DNA of 40,354 nucleotides from Synergistales bacterium 58_81. GTDB lineage: Bacteria; Synergistota; Synergistia; Synergistales; Thermovirgaceae. Below are positions 6,609-14,953 of this stretch, piece by piece. The notes beneath the pieces are model-generated. The model was not told where the DNA came from, did no database searches, and saw nothing but the letters and a program-made list of their open reading frames with translations. The position numbers were made by a program, and so were the translations under genes. The stretch's first letter is position 1. Each line of letters opens with the position of its first letter. Location: the NCBI GenBank assembly GCA_001509095.1, contig LGGV01000004.1, positions 1 through 40,354 on the forward strand. Reading direction: 5' to 3'.

Positions 6609-8720
6609 TTGAAAAAGAAGCCTTCTGAGGTCTTCGGTATCAACGTTTTCAACGACCGGGCAATGAGGGAGAGACTCCCGAAACAGATCTACCAGAAGCT
6701 CCAGGAGGCTGTCTCCGGCGGCGAGAAGCTCGACTTCAACGTGGCAGAGATCGTTGCCACCGCCATGAAGGAGTGGGCCATCTCCAGGGGCGCAAGCCAC
6801 TACACTCACTGGTTCCACCCCAGGACGGACCTCACCGCTGAGAAACATAACGCCTTTCTCACGGTGGACGAATTCGGGCTGCCCCTGGACTCCTTCGGAG
6901 GCGGAGACCTGATCCAGAGTGAGCCCGACGCATCCTCCCTGCCTTCAGGGGGTATGAGGTCCACCTTCGAGGCCAGGGGTTACACGGCCTGGGACCCGAC
7001 GAGCCCAGCCTTCGTCGTAAGCGGCGAGCATGGCGGTACGCTCTGTATCCCTTCGGTCTTCATCAGCAACGACGGAACGCCTCTTGACATGAAAACCCCT
7101 CTCCTTAAATCCCTTTCCCGGATAGAAACGGTTACCCTTAGGATCCTTAAGCTCTTCGGGAACAGGAACGTCCGGTGGACCCGCGCGACCATGGGCGCCG
7201 AACAGGAGTTCTTCCTGGTGGACGAGAGGAAAGCCTCGGAAAGGCCTGACCTGCAGTACTGCGGAAGGACGATAATGGGGGCGCCCACACCAAAGGGACA
7301 ACAGATGGAAGACCATTACTTCGGCTCTATTCCCCCGAAAGTCCTGGCTTTCATGCAGGAAGTTGACCACCACATGAGCGCCCTTGGGATCGTTCTCAAG
7401 ACCAGACACAACGAGGTGGCTCCCTGCCAGTTCGAGTTCGCGCCCCAGTTCACCGAGGCCAACCTGGCAGTGGACCAGAACCAGATACTTATGGAGCAGA
7501 TGCGTCAGATAGCTTCCCGCCACGGGTTCCGCCTCCTCCTCCACGAGAAACCCTTCGCCCTGATCAACGGGAGCGGTAAGCACCTTAATTTCTCGATGAT
7601 GGACAGCGAGGGTCGCAACCTTCTGAAACCGTCTTCAAGTCAGAGGAAGAACATCCAGTTTCTAACCCTGGTATCGGGTCTGCTCCTGGGAATATCCCGT
7701 TATGGAGGACTTCTGAGGGCGTCCATCGCCAACCCCGGAAACATGCAGAGGCTCGGAGGGAACGAAGCACCCCCCGCCATTATGAGCGTTTTCCTGGGGG
7801 ATGTGCTGACAGGCATCTTCGACCGCATCGAAGAAGGGCTGCCCGAAAACCTACCCTCGAAGGCCTTTATCAACCTGGGGCTCAACCGCCTCCCTGACGT
7901 CCTTATGGACAATACCGACAGGAACCGAACAGCTCCCATAGCCTTCACCGGCAACAAGTTCGAGTTCCGGGCACCCGGTGCATCGCAGTCACCGGCCGGT
8001 CCCATGACAATGATCCTGTCCCTCTGGGCCTGGGGACTTGAGCAGATGGCGCAGATGATAGAATCCAGGGCCGGAGAGACCGATGTGGCCGACGCGGCCC
8101 TTGATGCGATCCGTAATGCAGTACTCCAGAGCAGCAACATCAGGTTCGAGGGCAACTGTTACTCCCAGGAGTGGCACGAGGAGGCATCCAGAAGGGGCCT
8201 GCCGATAGCGCACAGCACCAACGAGGCCCTGGCTCTCTTCCTGGTCCCCGAGAACAGGGGGCTTCTTTCCGGCCTGGGCATCTTCTCTGATCGCGAGATC
8301 CAGTGCTACTACGAGACAAGGCTGGAGCAGTACGTGAAGACCCTGGAGATAGAGATGAACGTAATGGAGGATATGATCCGGACAGGCGTCCTGCCTGCGA
8401 TCACTAGGCAGATAGGGTCGGAGGCCTCGGCCTTCGAAAAGATCGCGGGCTCTTTCCGGAAAGGCGGGACCCCCCTCTGGGAGAAGCAGATCGATGAACT
8501 TGTCACCCTCAAGGAGGGACTCCTGGAGGGGATCAACAGGATGACCTCCCTGAGGGACAGAATTGGCAGGCTCGATCTTGAGAAGAGAGCAGAAATTCTT
8601 ACCGAAAAGGGGGTTCCTGTCCTGGAGGGCGTAAGGGGAATGTGTGATGCGGCAGAGAGGACGGTTTCCCGGGATTTCTGGCCCTACCCGCGTTACAGCG
8701 AGATCCTTCTCTCTAACTGA
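6609..8720 (+). CDS. glnN: Type III glutamine synthetase
   Basis: A 703-residue enzyme catalysing ATP-dependent amidation of glutamate by ammonia. It is of the large type III (GlnN) class, about 700 residues against about 450 for type I. Diagnostic blocks are GAEQEFFLVD (metal-binding glutamates), HNEVAPCQFEFAP, GSGKHLNFSM, RLGGNEAPPAIMSVFLGD and NKFEFRAPGASQSPAGP. The start is placed at TTG 6609 because AAGGGGTG lies about 6 bp upstream and the protein then begins KKKPSEVFGINVFND, as in the family. The frame is open to 6537 but without family similarity. It is the only metabolic gene on the plus strand and has its own upstream region. It converges on the Wzy-like gene across a hairpin-rich spacer. 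Confidence 0.95.
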   Translation: MKKKPSEVFGINVFNDRAMRERLPKQIYQKLQEAVSGGEKLDFNVAEIVATAMKEWAISRGASHYTHWFHPRTDLTAEKHNAFLTVDEFGLPLDSFGGGDLIQSEPDASSLPSGGMRSTFEARGYTAWDPTSPAFVVSGEHGGTLCIPSVFISNDGTPLDMKTPLLKSLSRIETVTLRILKLFGNRNVRWTRATMGAEQEFFLVDERKASERPDLQYCGRTIMGAPTPKGQQMEDHYFGSIPPKVLAFMQEVDHHMSALGIVLKTRHNEVAPCQFEFAPQFTEANLAVDQNQILMEQMRQIASRHGFRLLLHEKPFALINGSGKHLNFSMMDSEGRNLLKPSSSQRKNIQFLTLVSGLLLGISRYGGLLRASIANPGNMQRLGGNEAPPAIMSVFLGDVLTGIFDRIEEGLPENLPSKAFINLGLNRLPDVLMDNTDRNRTAPIAFTGNKFEFRAPGASQSPAGPMTMILSLWAWGLEQMAQMIESRAGETDVADAALDAIRNAVLQSSNIRFEGNCYSQEWHEEASRRGLPIAHSTNEALALFLVPENRGLLSGLGIFSDREIQCYYETRLEQYVKTLEIEMNVMEDMIRTGVLPAITRQIGSEASAFEKIAGSFRKGGTPLWEKQIDELVTLKEGLLEGINRMTSLRDRIGRLDLEKRAEILTEKGVPVLEGVRGMCDAAERTVSRDFWPYPRYSEILLSN

Positions 8721-8814
8721 GCCGCAGCCGACGATGGTCCTTTACTCGACGGGGGCGACCTGCTCAAGGCGCCCCCGTCCTCCATCGATCGATGTGGGGA
8801 GATCTCAGTTAGAG
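8711..8814. repeat. 11-bp inverted repeat spanning both convergent stop codons
   Basis: CTCTAACTGAG (8711-8721) and CTCAGTTAGAG (8804-8814) are perfect inverted copies. Each contains the TGA stop of one convergent gene, so both genes end in the same codons (Ser-Asn-stop). A second perfect hairpin is nested between them. Confidence 0.7.
8748..8779. terminator. Bidirectional terminator-like hairpin between convergent genes
   Basis: A perfect 10-bp stem, GACGGGGGCG (8748-8757) with CGCCCCCGTC (8770-8779), and a 12-nt loop lie midway between the convergent glutamine synthetase and ligase genes. Neither side has a clear T tract, so it may act with Rho or as a 3'-end stabiliser. A 12-bp palindrome CATCGATCGATG follows at 8783-8794. 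Confidence 0.6.
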
Positions 8815-10652
8815 CCGAAGAAGAACCCGAGATCCTCCGAGGACAGCAGCAGCTGTCCATCCCTGATGCTGTAACTGCCAGGTCTCAGGTACCTGGCTAC
8901 ACTCTCCAGCAGATATGGTTCCCTGACATCCGAGTACCAGGCCATCAGACGTACCAGTTCCCTTGAGTGGGGCTGCTGACGGAAATGCTGATGGAGCCTC
9001 ATGAGCCCTTCGGCCAGCAACTCTCCCTTCTTCTGCTCCCTTGCGGTCCTGATATAGTGATAGGCCAGTTCCCTCTGTGCGATATCCCTGACCATCAGGC
9101 GGCCTTCGGCCTTCTCAATGAGCTGCCTCTGCTCCGCAGCATTGGCGGTCGTGTGGGCCCTCCTCAGAAGCCTGTCGCCTCCCATCCCCCTGGCGAAGAA
9201 CAGCAGCCCCGCAACAGCAACGGCGCACATGGTTAACCCCAGGCCCCTGAGGATCCAGTCCTTTCTGATCTCCGTCCATGAGAACCCGGAGGGAAGGACC
9301 TCCCTGTTTGCCAGACCGAAGGCCAGCACCATCCACAGGGCATCCTCGGCCCTGTGGAAGGGGCGGGTCCAGAGGGCGTTGAACCAGATCAGGAACAGAA
9401 AAGACGATGCCCATATACCTTCCGGGGAGAGGGGGTCACCCCTCTTTAGCCTCGAAAAGAGACATTTGAGCCACCAAGCACCCAGGGCAGCGAGGATCAG
9501 GCCGCCGAAGACCCCTGTCTCGCAGAACCACTGGAAGACCTCACTATGGGCCCAGTAGGTATACTGCCACTTCATCCCCGGATGTTTCTCCAGCATCCTC
9601 CTCTGGGCCTCCAGGTAGTTCCACTTGTAGTGCCCCAGCCCAACCCCGCTCACGGGGTGCATCCTGAACATCTCCGCGGTAGTGAGCCAGATACTGTCCC
9701 GTTTTCCCAAGGTCTGGAAGTTCTCCACCATCTGGACGGTCTTCATGACGAAGGCGTTGCCCCGGCCGAAGAGAAGGGTAGCGGAAAAGGTCACGACGAG
9801 AATGGCGATAATAACCGCCAGGCGTACCAAGACCCTCCTTGCGCCTATCGACCTGACCAGGAGAAGTGAAAGGACGAAGAGCCCGAGGGCATAAGAGAGA
9901 ACGGCTGACCTGCTGGTGGAATTCCAGATACCCCAGGCGTTTACGGTGAACAGGAGAAGGTTGGCGGCCACGGCGGCCCCTTTTTTCTCTCCTCCCTCTT
10001 CGTCGGTGCCGACTCTCATGAATAGCCAGGAGGATCCCAGCATTGCTATGGCGACCCAGAGCCCGAACATGTTCTGCTGCCCCGTGTTCCCGATGTATTT
10101 CCCTGGCGTCGGGTAGATGAATGGGAAGAGATGGTGCATTTCACGGATCTGCAGCTCGGCAAAGAGAACATTGACGGCCCCCGCCAACGCCGCAAGCCAG
10201 AGAAGTAGATACAGCCTCCTGCTGTCGAACCCGTTATAAATTACTGTATAGAAACCCCAGAGGGAAGCGAAGAAGAACCATTCCCTGGTGAAGGTCGGCA
10301 TGGACGTAACAGGGGCCCAGAGGGGCTGTAGGACAAGGAACAGCACAAGGAAGAGCCAGACCGCACCGAAGGGGTCCAGCACAAAACTGTTCCGGACATC
10401 CTCTATGAAAGCTATCCTGGCGCCGGCCACGGCAACCAGCACACCCGCAGGCACAAATACAGTAGCCCACTTCATAAGGTGCAGGGTCTCGAACCAGAAG
10501 GCGCCTGAGAAGACCAGGTTGGGGGCGGACAGCATGAACAGGATAAGGACCGTGGCCACAGGCTCTGGAACAATGCAGCCGCCTTCGGGCCGGAAGTGAC
10601 AGGTGTCTTTCTGGGGTACCTTGCCGCCGGCGATCTCGCTCAATCGACTCAC
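8805..10652 (-). CDS. O-antigen ligase / Wzy polymerase-like membrane protein
   Basis: A 615-residue multi-pass inner-membrane protein with roughly ten or more hydrophobic segments between residues 28 and 500. The Wzy_C/O-antigen-ligase signature lies in the middle, with HPVSGVGLGHYKWNYLEA and, in the large periplasmic loop, WAHSEVFQWFCETGVFGG. These proteins join undecaprenyl-linked glycans to lipid A core or to protein, or polymerise O-units. The last 120 residues are soluble, helical and rich in charged residues, suggesting a TPR-like tail as in PglL-type oligosaccharyltransferases. Start is GTG at 10652; an in-frame TTG 9 bp on, after GGGGTG, is an alternative. It lies 17 bp after dnaB and may be the last gene of that transcript. 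Ligase versus polymerase cannot be decided from sequence alone. Confidence 0.8.
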   Translation of the reverse strand: MSRLSEIAGGKVPQKDTCHFRPEGGCIVPEPVATVLILFMLSAPNLVFSGAFWFETLHLMKWATVFVPAGVLVAVAGARIAFIEDVRNSFVLDPFGAVWLFLVLFLVLQPLWAPVTSMPTFTREWFFFASLWGFYTVIYNGFDSRRLYLLLWLAALAGAVNVLFAELQIREMHHLFPFIYPTPGKYIGNTGQQNMFGLWVAIAMLGSSWLFMRVGTDEEGGEKKGAAVAANLLLFTVNAWGIWNSTSRSAVLSYALGLFVLSLLLVRSIGARRVLVRLAVIIAILVVTFSATLLFGRGNAFVMKTVQMVENFQTLGKRDSIWLTTAEMFRMHPVSGVGLGHYKWNYLEAQRRMLEKHPGMKWQYTYWAHSEVFQWFCETGVFGGLILAALGAWWLKCLFSRLKRGDPLSPEGIWASSFLFLIWFNALWTRPFHRAEDALWMVLAFGLANREVLPSGFSWTEIRKDWILRGLGLTMCAVAVAGLLFFARGMGGDRLLRRAHTTANAAEQRQLIEKAEGRLMVRDIAQRELAYHYIRTAREQKKGELLAEGLMRLHQHFRQQPHSRELVRLMAWYSDVREPYLLESVARYLRPGSYSIRDGQLLLSSEDLGFFFGSN

Positions 10653-10669
10653 CCCGTTACCTTAAGACC

Positions 10670-12019
10670 CTAGGGCATCCAGGCCTGGCTTGCAAAACGG
10701 GCATGCTCCTTGAAGAAGGTCAGCCTGACAGTGCCGGTGGGGCCGTTCCTGTGCTTGGCTATGATGACATCGGCGGTGTTGTCGCTCTCCTCCGAGGGGG
10801 CATCGTAGTACCCGGGACGATAGAGCAGGATGACCAGGTCGGCGTCCTGCTCGATGGCGCCGCTGTCACGCAGGTCCGACAGCTGCGGCCTCTTTTCGGT
10901 CCTGGATTCGACTGCCCTTGAGAGCTGGGAGAGGGCGATCACGGGGACCTCGAGCTCCCTGGCGATCGCCTTGAGGGACCGTGAGATCTCGGCGACCTCC
11001 TGCTGTTTGCTCTCCGTCCTCTTGGTAAGCTGCATCAGCTGGAGGTAATCGACCACTATAAGGCCATTGGTTGCTTTCATGACCTGGGACCTGAACCGCC
11101 TGGATCTGGCCCGAAGTTCCAGCGTAGTGAGCACGGAGCTGTCGTCGATGAAGAAGGGCGCCCTTGAAAGATCACCGGCGGCCGAGGCAAGCTTCTCCCA
11201 GGCGCTTTCATGGAACATCCCCGTTCGGAGGTCGTGGACATTGACCCTGGCCCTTGACCCCAGCATCCTCTGAACAAGCTGTTCCGCACCCATCTCGAGG
11301 CTGAACATCAGCACCGGGATCCCTCTTTCAACGGAGGCGTGCATGGCAATGTCGAGCGCCAGGGCGGTCTTCCCCATGGATGGCCTGGCGGCGATTATGT
11401 TAAGGCTGCCCGGCTGGAACCCCCCGGTAAGCCGCTCGAAATCGTCGAATCCGCTGGGCACTCCGGTGACGGAACTGTCGGGGGAGTGAAATTTCTCCTC
11501 AATGTCACGGAAGGTGGGGCCAAGGACGTCCCCTACCCTTCGGAAAGGGGTCTGGGTACCTCTCTGGGTGATCTCGAAGACGGCCCTCTCGGCCTGGTCC
11601 ATCACGTCCTCGATCTCCCTGTCCTCAGTGTAGCCCAGCCGGGCTACCTCGGCCCCGACCTGGATCAGCCTTCGGTGAATGGACTTCTCCCTTACTATTC
11701 TTGCGTGATATTCGGCGTTGGCAGTCGTGGGAACTGAATCCACGAAACCCGCGATGAAAGCCTGCCCTCCCAGGGTAGCCGCAAGCCCCCTTCTCGACAG
11801 CTCGTCGAGGAAGGTCAGGGGGTCCACGGGCTTACCCTTCTCGGCCATCTCCCTCATTACCTGGAAGGCCTGACGGTGGCTCCCGTCATAAAAATCCTCG
11901 GGCAGAAGCGAGTCCAGACATATGGTAAGGGCATCGCTGTCGAGGAGACAGGCTCCTACTACCGCCCTTTCGGCTTCGATGCTATGGGGCGGTATCCTCT
12001 CGAAGAGCTGGTCATTCAA
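10670..12019 (-). CDS. dnaB: Replicative DNA helicase DnaB
   Basis: A 449-residue hexameric 5'-3' helicase of the replication fork. The N-terminal primase-interacting domain starts IPPHSIEAERAVVGACLLD. The RecA-like C-domain has Walker A ARPSMGKT at 211-218, a Walker B region ending IVVDYLQLM, and the C-terminal DLRDSGAIEQDADLVILLYR block. Start is TTG at 12019, with GGAGG about 9 bp upstream and an 8-bp overlap with the end of rplI, so translation is probably coupled. The rplI-dnaB order is common in bacteria. No intein is present. Confidence 0.97.
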   Translation of the reverse strand: MNDQLFERIPPHSIEAERAVVGACLLDSDALTICLDSLLPEDFYDGSHRQAFQVMREMAEKGKPVDPLTFLDELSRRGLAATLGGQAFIAGFVDSVPTTANAEYHARIVREKSIHRRLIQVGAEVARLGYTEDREIEDVMDQAERAVFEITQRGTQTPFRRVGDVLGPTFRDIEEKFHSPDSSVTGVPSGFDDFERLTGGFQPGSLNIIAARPSMGKTALALDIAMHASVERGIPVLMFSLEMGAEQLVQRMLGSRARVNVHDLRTGMFHESAWEKLASAAGDLSRAPFFIDDSSVLTTLELRARSRRFRSQVMKATNGLIVVDYLQLMQLTKRTESKQQEVAEISRSLKAIARELEVPVIALSQLSRAVESRTEKRPQLSDLRDSGAIEQDADLVILLYRPGYYDAPSEESDNTADVIIAKHRNGPTGTVRLTFFKEHARFASQAWMP

Positions 12020-12467
12020 CCCTTTCGTCCTCCACCTGAAGGGTCATCTCAGCTTCAACTCCCTGGAAAAGCCTTACGGTAAAGGGGTAGGAGCCCAACT
12101 CCTTCACAGGCGAGGGGAGCTTGACGTCCTTCTTGTCGACCGGGATCCTGTACTTTTCCTGGATGCTGTTCGCCACCTGGGCTGCCGTTACACTTCCGAA
12201 GAGCTTCCCTTTCTCTCCCGCTGTAGCTCTCAGGACCACCTGCTTCCCCTGGAGAAGGGCCCTATGGCTCCTGGCCTCTTCTTCCTGGCGTCTGGCCTTG
12301 ACCTCCTTCGTTCTCTGGCGCTGGTTCCACTCTTCGAGCTTCTCCCTGGTCGCCTCTTCGGCCATCTTCCTGGGAAGGAGGTAGTTCCTTCCGTAGCCTT
12401 CAGCCACATCGATGAGGTCGCCCTTTTTCCCCAGCTTGGGAACATCTGTAAGCAGGATCACCTTCAT
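12012..12467 (-). CDS. rplI: 50S ribosomal protein L9
   Basis: A 151-residue L9, which binds 23S rRNA domain V at the base of the L1 stalk. The N-terminal domain begins MKVILLTDVPKLGKKGDLIDVAEGYGRNYLLP, typical of the family. A long connecting helix follows (about 43-80), then the C-terminal domain with GKLFGSVT. The start at 12467 follows GGGGGGAAG and overlaps the DUF2232 stop by 4 bp (ATGA). The frame is open a little further upstream, but L9 always starts MKVIL. It lies between DUF2232 and dnaB. Confidence 0.97.
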   Translation of the reverse strand: MKVILLTDVPKLGKKGDLIDVAEGYGRNYLLPRKMAEEATREKLEEWNQRQRTKEVKARRQEEEARSHRALLQGKQVVLRATAGEKGKLFGSVTAAQVANSIQEKYRIPVDKKDVKLPSPVKELGSYPFTVRLFQGVEAEMTLQVEDERVE

Positions 12468-13423
12468 GCTCTTCCCCCCCGAAACCTGGAACGTAGATCG
12501 AACCACATGTCAATAATACCTAAAACAAGGACTATCTGTGCAAGGAATGAAACGACAAATACGAGCACCGTCAGTGCGATCCGGAGAAAACGGCCCAGGC
12601 CCCTTGCCTGCATGAAGAACCATACTACGGCCAGGCCCTGAAAGAAGAAAAGGGCTGTAACCAGAAGGCGCAGGTTCAGAGCCGTCCTCTGCAGGAATGC
12701 CATTGAAGGGTAATAGGCCCCCGCCAGGTGGAGCGCTATGGAGGCGATAAGGGCCCAGAAGATGCTCTTCGGGAAACGCCACCGGCTGAACTCGGGGAGT
12801 CGAGGGAGCGTCTCCCTGCCCAGCCTTTTCAGGACCGCGGCACTTACTATATAGCTCAGGAAACAGTCGACCGTCGCAGCCATTACCAGGAGAGCGGGAA
12901 AGATCACGGGGATCAGCGACAGAGTGGCGCGCATCTGCTCTTTCGCCAGAGAAAGCGCCTCCTCAGACATGCCAAGACCCGAGTATATCGAGGCGATCCT
13001 CTCGATCATCGGCATTATCTCCGCCTCCTCGAGGCCGAAGGGGTTGATGCCGGTCAGCTTGACGGCTATTAACATGAGGAGGAGTTTGCTCCCTATGGAG
13101 ACGAGGATCCCGTAAAGAACTATGTCAACGGCCTTGTCGTAACGTCTCCCCAGAGCCCCAAGGGCGATCCCGAGGAAACCGAACCCGAAACAGAAGAAAA
13201 GAGCCCCCACAGCCCCTGTGAAGGCAGCCGTAATGACCGTAGCCACCGCAACGCCAAGAACTGCCCTCCCCAGGCTGTGTCTGAGACCAAGAACGACAAG
13301 GGGGGCAGGACATACGAGCGAGAAGGCCATCCCGACTATGGGCAGGAAGTGACCCGCCAGAAAAAGCACTGCGGAGAGGGCAACGAGCAGCGAAGATTCG
13401 ACCATAGCCCTGGTCCTGTCCAT
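12464..13423 (-). CDS. DUF2232 (YybS-like) membrane protein
   Basis: A 319-residue integral membrane protein with about eight hydrophobic segments. The N-terminal SLLVALSAVLFLAGHFLP and VVLGLRHSLGRAVLGVAVA resemble the YybS/DUF2232 family, whose gene in Firmicutes likewise lies between the rpsF-ssb-rpsR and rplI genes. Its function is not established; the fold recalls the S components of ECF transporters, which is family knowledge rather than something visible here. The stop overlaps the rplI ATG. The gene follows a GC-rich hairpin at 13447-13476, so it may be expressed below rpsR. Confidence 0.8.
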   Translation of the reverse strand: MDRTRAMVESSLLVALSAVLFLAGHFLPIVGMAFSLVCPAPLVVLGLRHSLGRAVLGVAVATVITAAFTGAVGALFFCFGFGFLGIALGALGRRYDKAVDIVLYGILVSIGSKLLLMLIAVKLTGINPFGLEEAEIMPMIERIASIYSGLGMSEEALSLAKEQMRATLSLIPVIFPALLVMAATVDCFLSYIVSAAVLKRLGRETLPRLPEFSRWRFPKSIFWALIASIALHLAGAYYPSMAFLQRTALNLRLLVTALFFFQGLAVVWFFMQARGLGRFLRIALTVLVFVVSFLAQIVLVLGIIDMWFDLRSRFRGGRA

Positions 13424-13446
13424 TACTTACAACCTCCCTAACAGAA

Positions 13447-13476
13447 CGGGGGGAGAAGCCTCGGCTCCTCCCCCCG
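13447..13476 (-). terminator. Attenuator-like hairpin between rpsR and the DUF2232 gene
   Basis: CGGGGGGAG (13447-13455) pairs with CTCCCCCCG (13468-13476). An inner AGC/GCT extension closes a CTCG tetraloop after one mismatch. On the minus strand it is followed by TTCTGTT only, so termination may be partial and would separate ribosomal from downstream gene expression. Confidence 0.55.
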
Positions 13477-13498
13477 CGAGGAACACGGGTTATCGCCT

Positions 13499-13750
13499 CT
13501 ACTCGGCGCTGTACGGAAGGAGCGCAAGGTAACGCACCCTTTTGATCGCTTCCGTGAGCTGCCTCTGGTGTTTTGCGCAGTTTCCCGTCACCCTTCTGGG
13601 GACTATCTTACCGCGCTCGCTTATGTACTTCCTGAGTTTTTCAACATCCTTGTAATCTATGTGCTCGATCTTGTCCACACAGAACATGCAGACCTTGGGT
13701 TTCCTTCTCTTGTTCCTTTTGTTGCCGGTGTTCCTTGGTGAAAAGGCCAT
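13499..13750 (-). CDS. rpsR: 30S ribosomal protein S18
   Basis: An 83-residue S18, the partner of S6 on the small-subunit platform. The body shows [22 protein letters not shown] and [10 protein letters not shown] followed by [12 protein letters not shown], all diagnostic. The N-terminal part has CMFCVDK, and together with the cysteine in GNCAKH this may form a zinc-binding C+ type S18. The ATG at 13750 is preferred over the GTG one codon earlier because AAGGAGG then sits at normal spacing. It is the third gene of rpsF-ssb-rpsR. Confidence 0.97.
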   Translation of the reverse strand: MAFSPRNTGNKRNKRRKPKVCMFCVDKIEHIDYKDVEKLRKYISERGKIVPRRVTGNCAKHQRQLTEAIKRVRYLALLPYSAE

Positions 13751-13785
13751 CACGATCCTCCTTTCCTTCAGCTGTTCACTAAACG

Positions 13786-14271
13786 TCAGAAGGGGATATC
13801 TGCGTCCTCCCCATCGTCTTTGATGTCGTCCATCTCGGAAATATCCATGACGAAATCCTCACCGAAGCCCTTCTCACGGAGACTTCCACTCCTTGAACCC
13901 TGGTCCGGGTCGGGGGAGAGCCCTTCACCGCTCTCCCTGCGGGTCCCCAGGAATGTGACCCCCTGGGCTATGACCTCTGTCACCCAGCGCCTCTCTCCCG
14001 TTCCAGCCTCGTAGTTGCGGACCTGGATCCTTCCCTCCACGAGAACGGGGCTCCCCTTCCGGAGATATCTCTCGCAGTTCTCTGCCTGGGATCCCCATAC
14101 AACTACAGGGATGAAGTCCGCCTGATCCTGGACTTCCCCGTCCCTGTTCTTCCACTGCCGATTGACGGCCACCGTGAGCCTGGCAACGGCCTGCTTGGAA
14201 GTGGTATAGCGCACTTCCGGGTCCCTAGCCAGATTCCCCATTAAGATCGCCTTGTTGAAACCTCTGGCCAT
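13786..14271 (-). CDS. ssb: Single-stranded DNA-binding protein
   Basis: A 161-residue SSB with an N-terminal OB fold (about 1-108) starting [22 protein letters not shown], then [19 protein letters not shown] and [17 protein letters not shown] disordered acidic linker leads to the terminal DADIPF, the protein-interaction tip that recruits replication and repair enzymes. The tip is one residue variant of the common DDDIPF. A GGGAG site precedes the ATG. It lies 13 bp after rpsF. Confidence 0.97.
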   Translation of the reverse strand: MARGFNKAILMGNLARDPEVRYTTSKQAVARLTVAVNRQWKNRDGEVQDQADFIPVVVWGSQAENCERYLRKGSPVLVEGRIQVRNYEAGTGERRWVTEVIAQGVTFLGTRRESGEGLSPDPDQGSRSGSLREKGFGEDFVMDISEMDDIKDDGEDADIPF

Positions 14272-14284
14272 CGGTAATCACTCC

Positions 14285-14569
14285 CTAGGCTTCATCCAGA
14301 GCTATCACCAGGTGCCTCAGTACCTGGGTCTTGAGCTTCAGCAATCGTTCCAGTTCGCTGACCTGCGAAGGTTCGAGACTGAAGGAGAGGACCGCGTAAA
14401 ACCCGTCGGTCTGTTTCTGGATGGGATAGGCAAAACGCCTCTTCCCCCAGGAACTGCTCTTTTCGATCTCGCCTCCCAGGTTGCGCACGACCCCCTCGAT
14501 CTCCTCCACGGCCGCCTTATGGTCCTCAAGGTCTGCCTGGAAGATCGTAACCATTTCATATAGTCGCAC
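14285..14569 (-). CDS. rpsF: 30S ribosomal protein S6
   Basis: A 94-residue S6 beginning RLYEMVTIFQADLE, with SSWGKRRFAYPIQKQTDGFYAVLSF in the middle and LRHLVIAL at the end. The GTG at 14569 is chosen over one three codons earlier: AGGAGGT lies 9 bp before it but directly abuts the upstream GTG, and S6 proteins normally start at the RxYE motif. It is the first gene of rpsF-ssb-rpsR, with its own promoter and a leader hairpin that may be the S6:S18 autoregulatory site. Confidence 0.95.
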   Translation of the reverse strand: MRLYEMVTIFQADLEDHKAAVEEIEGVVRNLGGEIEKSSSWGKRRFAYPIQKQTDGFYAVLSFSLEPSQVSELERLLKLKTQVLRHLVIALDEA

Positions 14570-14597
14570 GTCATTCACCTCCTCCCTTTGGCCTATG

Positions 14598-14619
14598 GTC
14601 TCCCCGGTTCCGGAGAGAC
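14598..14619 (-). promoter_or_regulatory. Candidate S6:S18 leader hairpin in the rpsF 5' UTR
   Basis: In the minus-strand transcript, GUCUC and GAGAC close an 8-bp stem (with a U-G pair) around a GGAACC loop. The strand contains CCG followed closely by ACC. CCG and ACC trinucleotides in a bulged hairpin upstream of rpsF are the recognised features of the S6:S18 feedback motif. The exact bulge geometry is not certain here. Confidence 0.45.
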
Positions 14620-14637
14620 AGGGACATACGGCAAAGC

Positions 14638-14666
14638 ATTATACGCTACGGAGTGTCTTCCGGCAA
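14638..14666 (-). promoter_or_regulatory. Promoter of rpsF-ssb-rpsR
   Basis: On the minus strand, TTGCCG (14661-14666) is 17 bp from a perfect TATAAT (14638-14643). It lies within the 3' end of the FtsB-like gene and would give a leader of about 60 nt carrying the candidate S6:S18 hairpin. Confidence 0.75.
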
Positions 14667-14951
14667 GGAGTCCTCCGATACCAGCTCGATCCTGAAGATC
14701 TGCTCACCGGGGTAGGTCAGGTTGAACTGCTCCCTGGCGAGGCGGGCTACACCCTCCGGGGTCCTGTAGAAAATGATCTTCTCCCTGAGAACCTGGACAT
14801 CCCTAGTAACGGCGACAAGACGTTCCATCCTTTCATCGACGAGGGACCCAAGCCTGCTTATCTTCTTCAGCTCCAGGATATAAGCCGTTCCAACGATCGC
14901 CAGGAAGCAGAGACCTGCCGTTATCAGGGCCACCCAGCGCAGTCGGATCAT
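14646..14951 (-). CDS. Septum formation initiator (FtsB/DivIC-like) protein
   Basis: A 101-residue bitopic membrane protein: a short cytoplasmic start, one transmembrane helix (about 6-26), a coiled coil (about 28-60), and the family-typical end YRTPEGVARLAREQFNLTYPGEQIFRI. FtsB and DivIC join FtsL and FtsQ/DivIB in the divisome. The position right after argS (2-bp gap) means it is probably made from the secA-argS transcript. The rpsF promoter lies inside its 3' end. FtsB versus DivIC naming is arbitrary at this distance. Confidence 0.85.
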   Translation of the reverse strand: MIRLRWVALITAGLCFLAIVGTAYILELKKISRLGSLVDERMERLVAVTRDVQVLREKIIFYRTPEGVARLAREQFNLTYPGEQIFRIELVSEDSLPEDTP

Positions 14952-14953
14952 AC

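Noticed and set aside
8711-8814. Insertion sequence ends or attachment sites
   Set aside because: The inverted repeats lie between normal convergent genes with no transposase, no target duplication and only about 80 bp inside.
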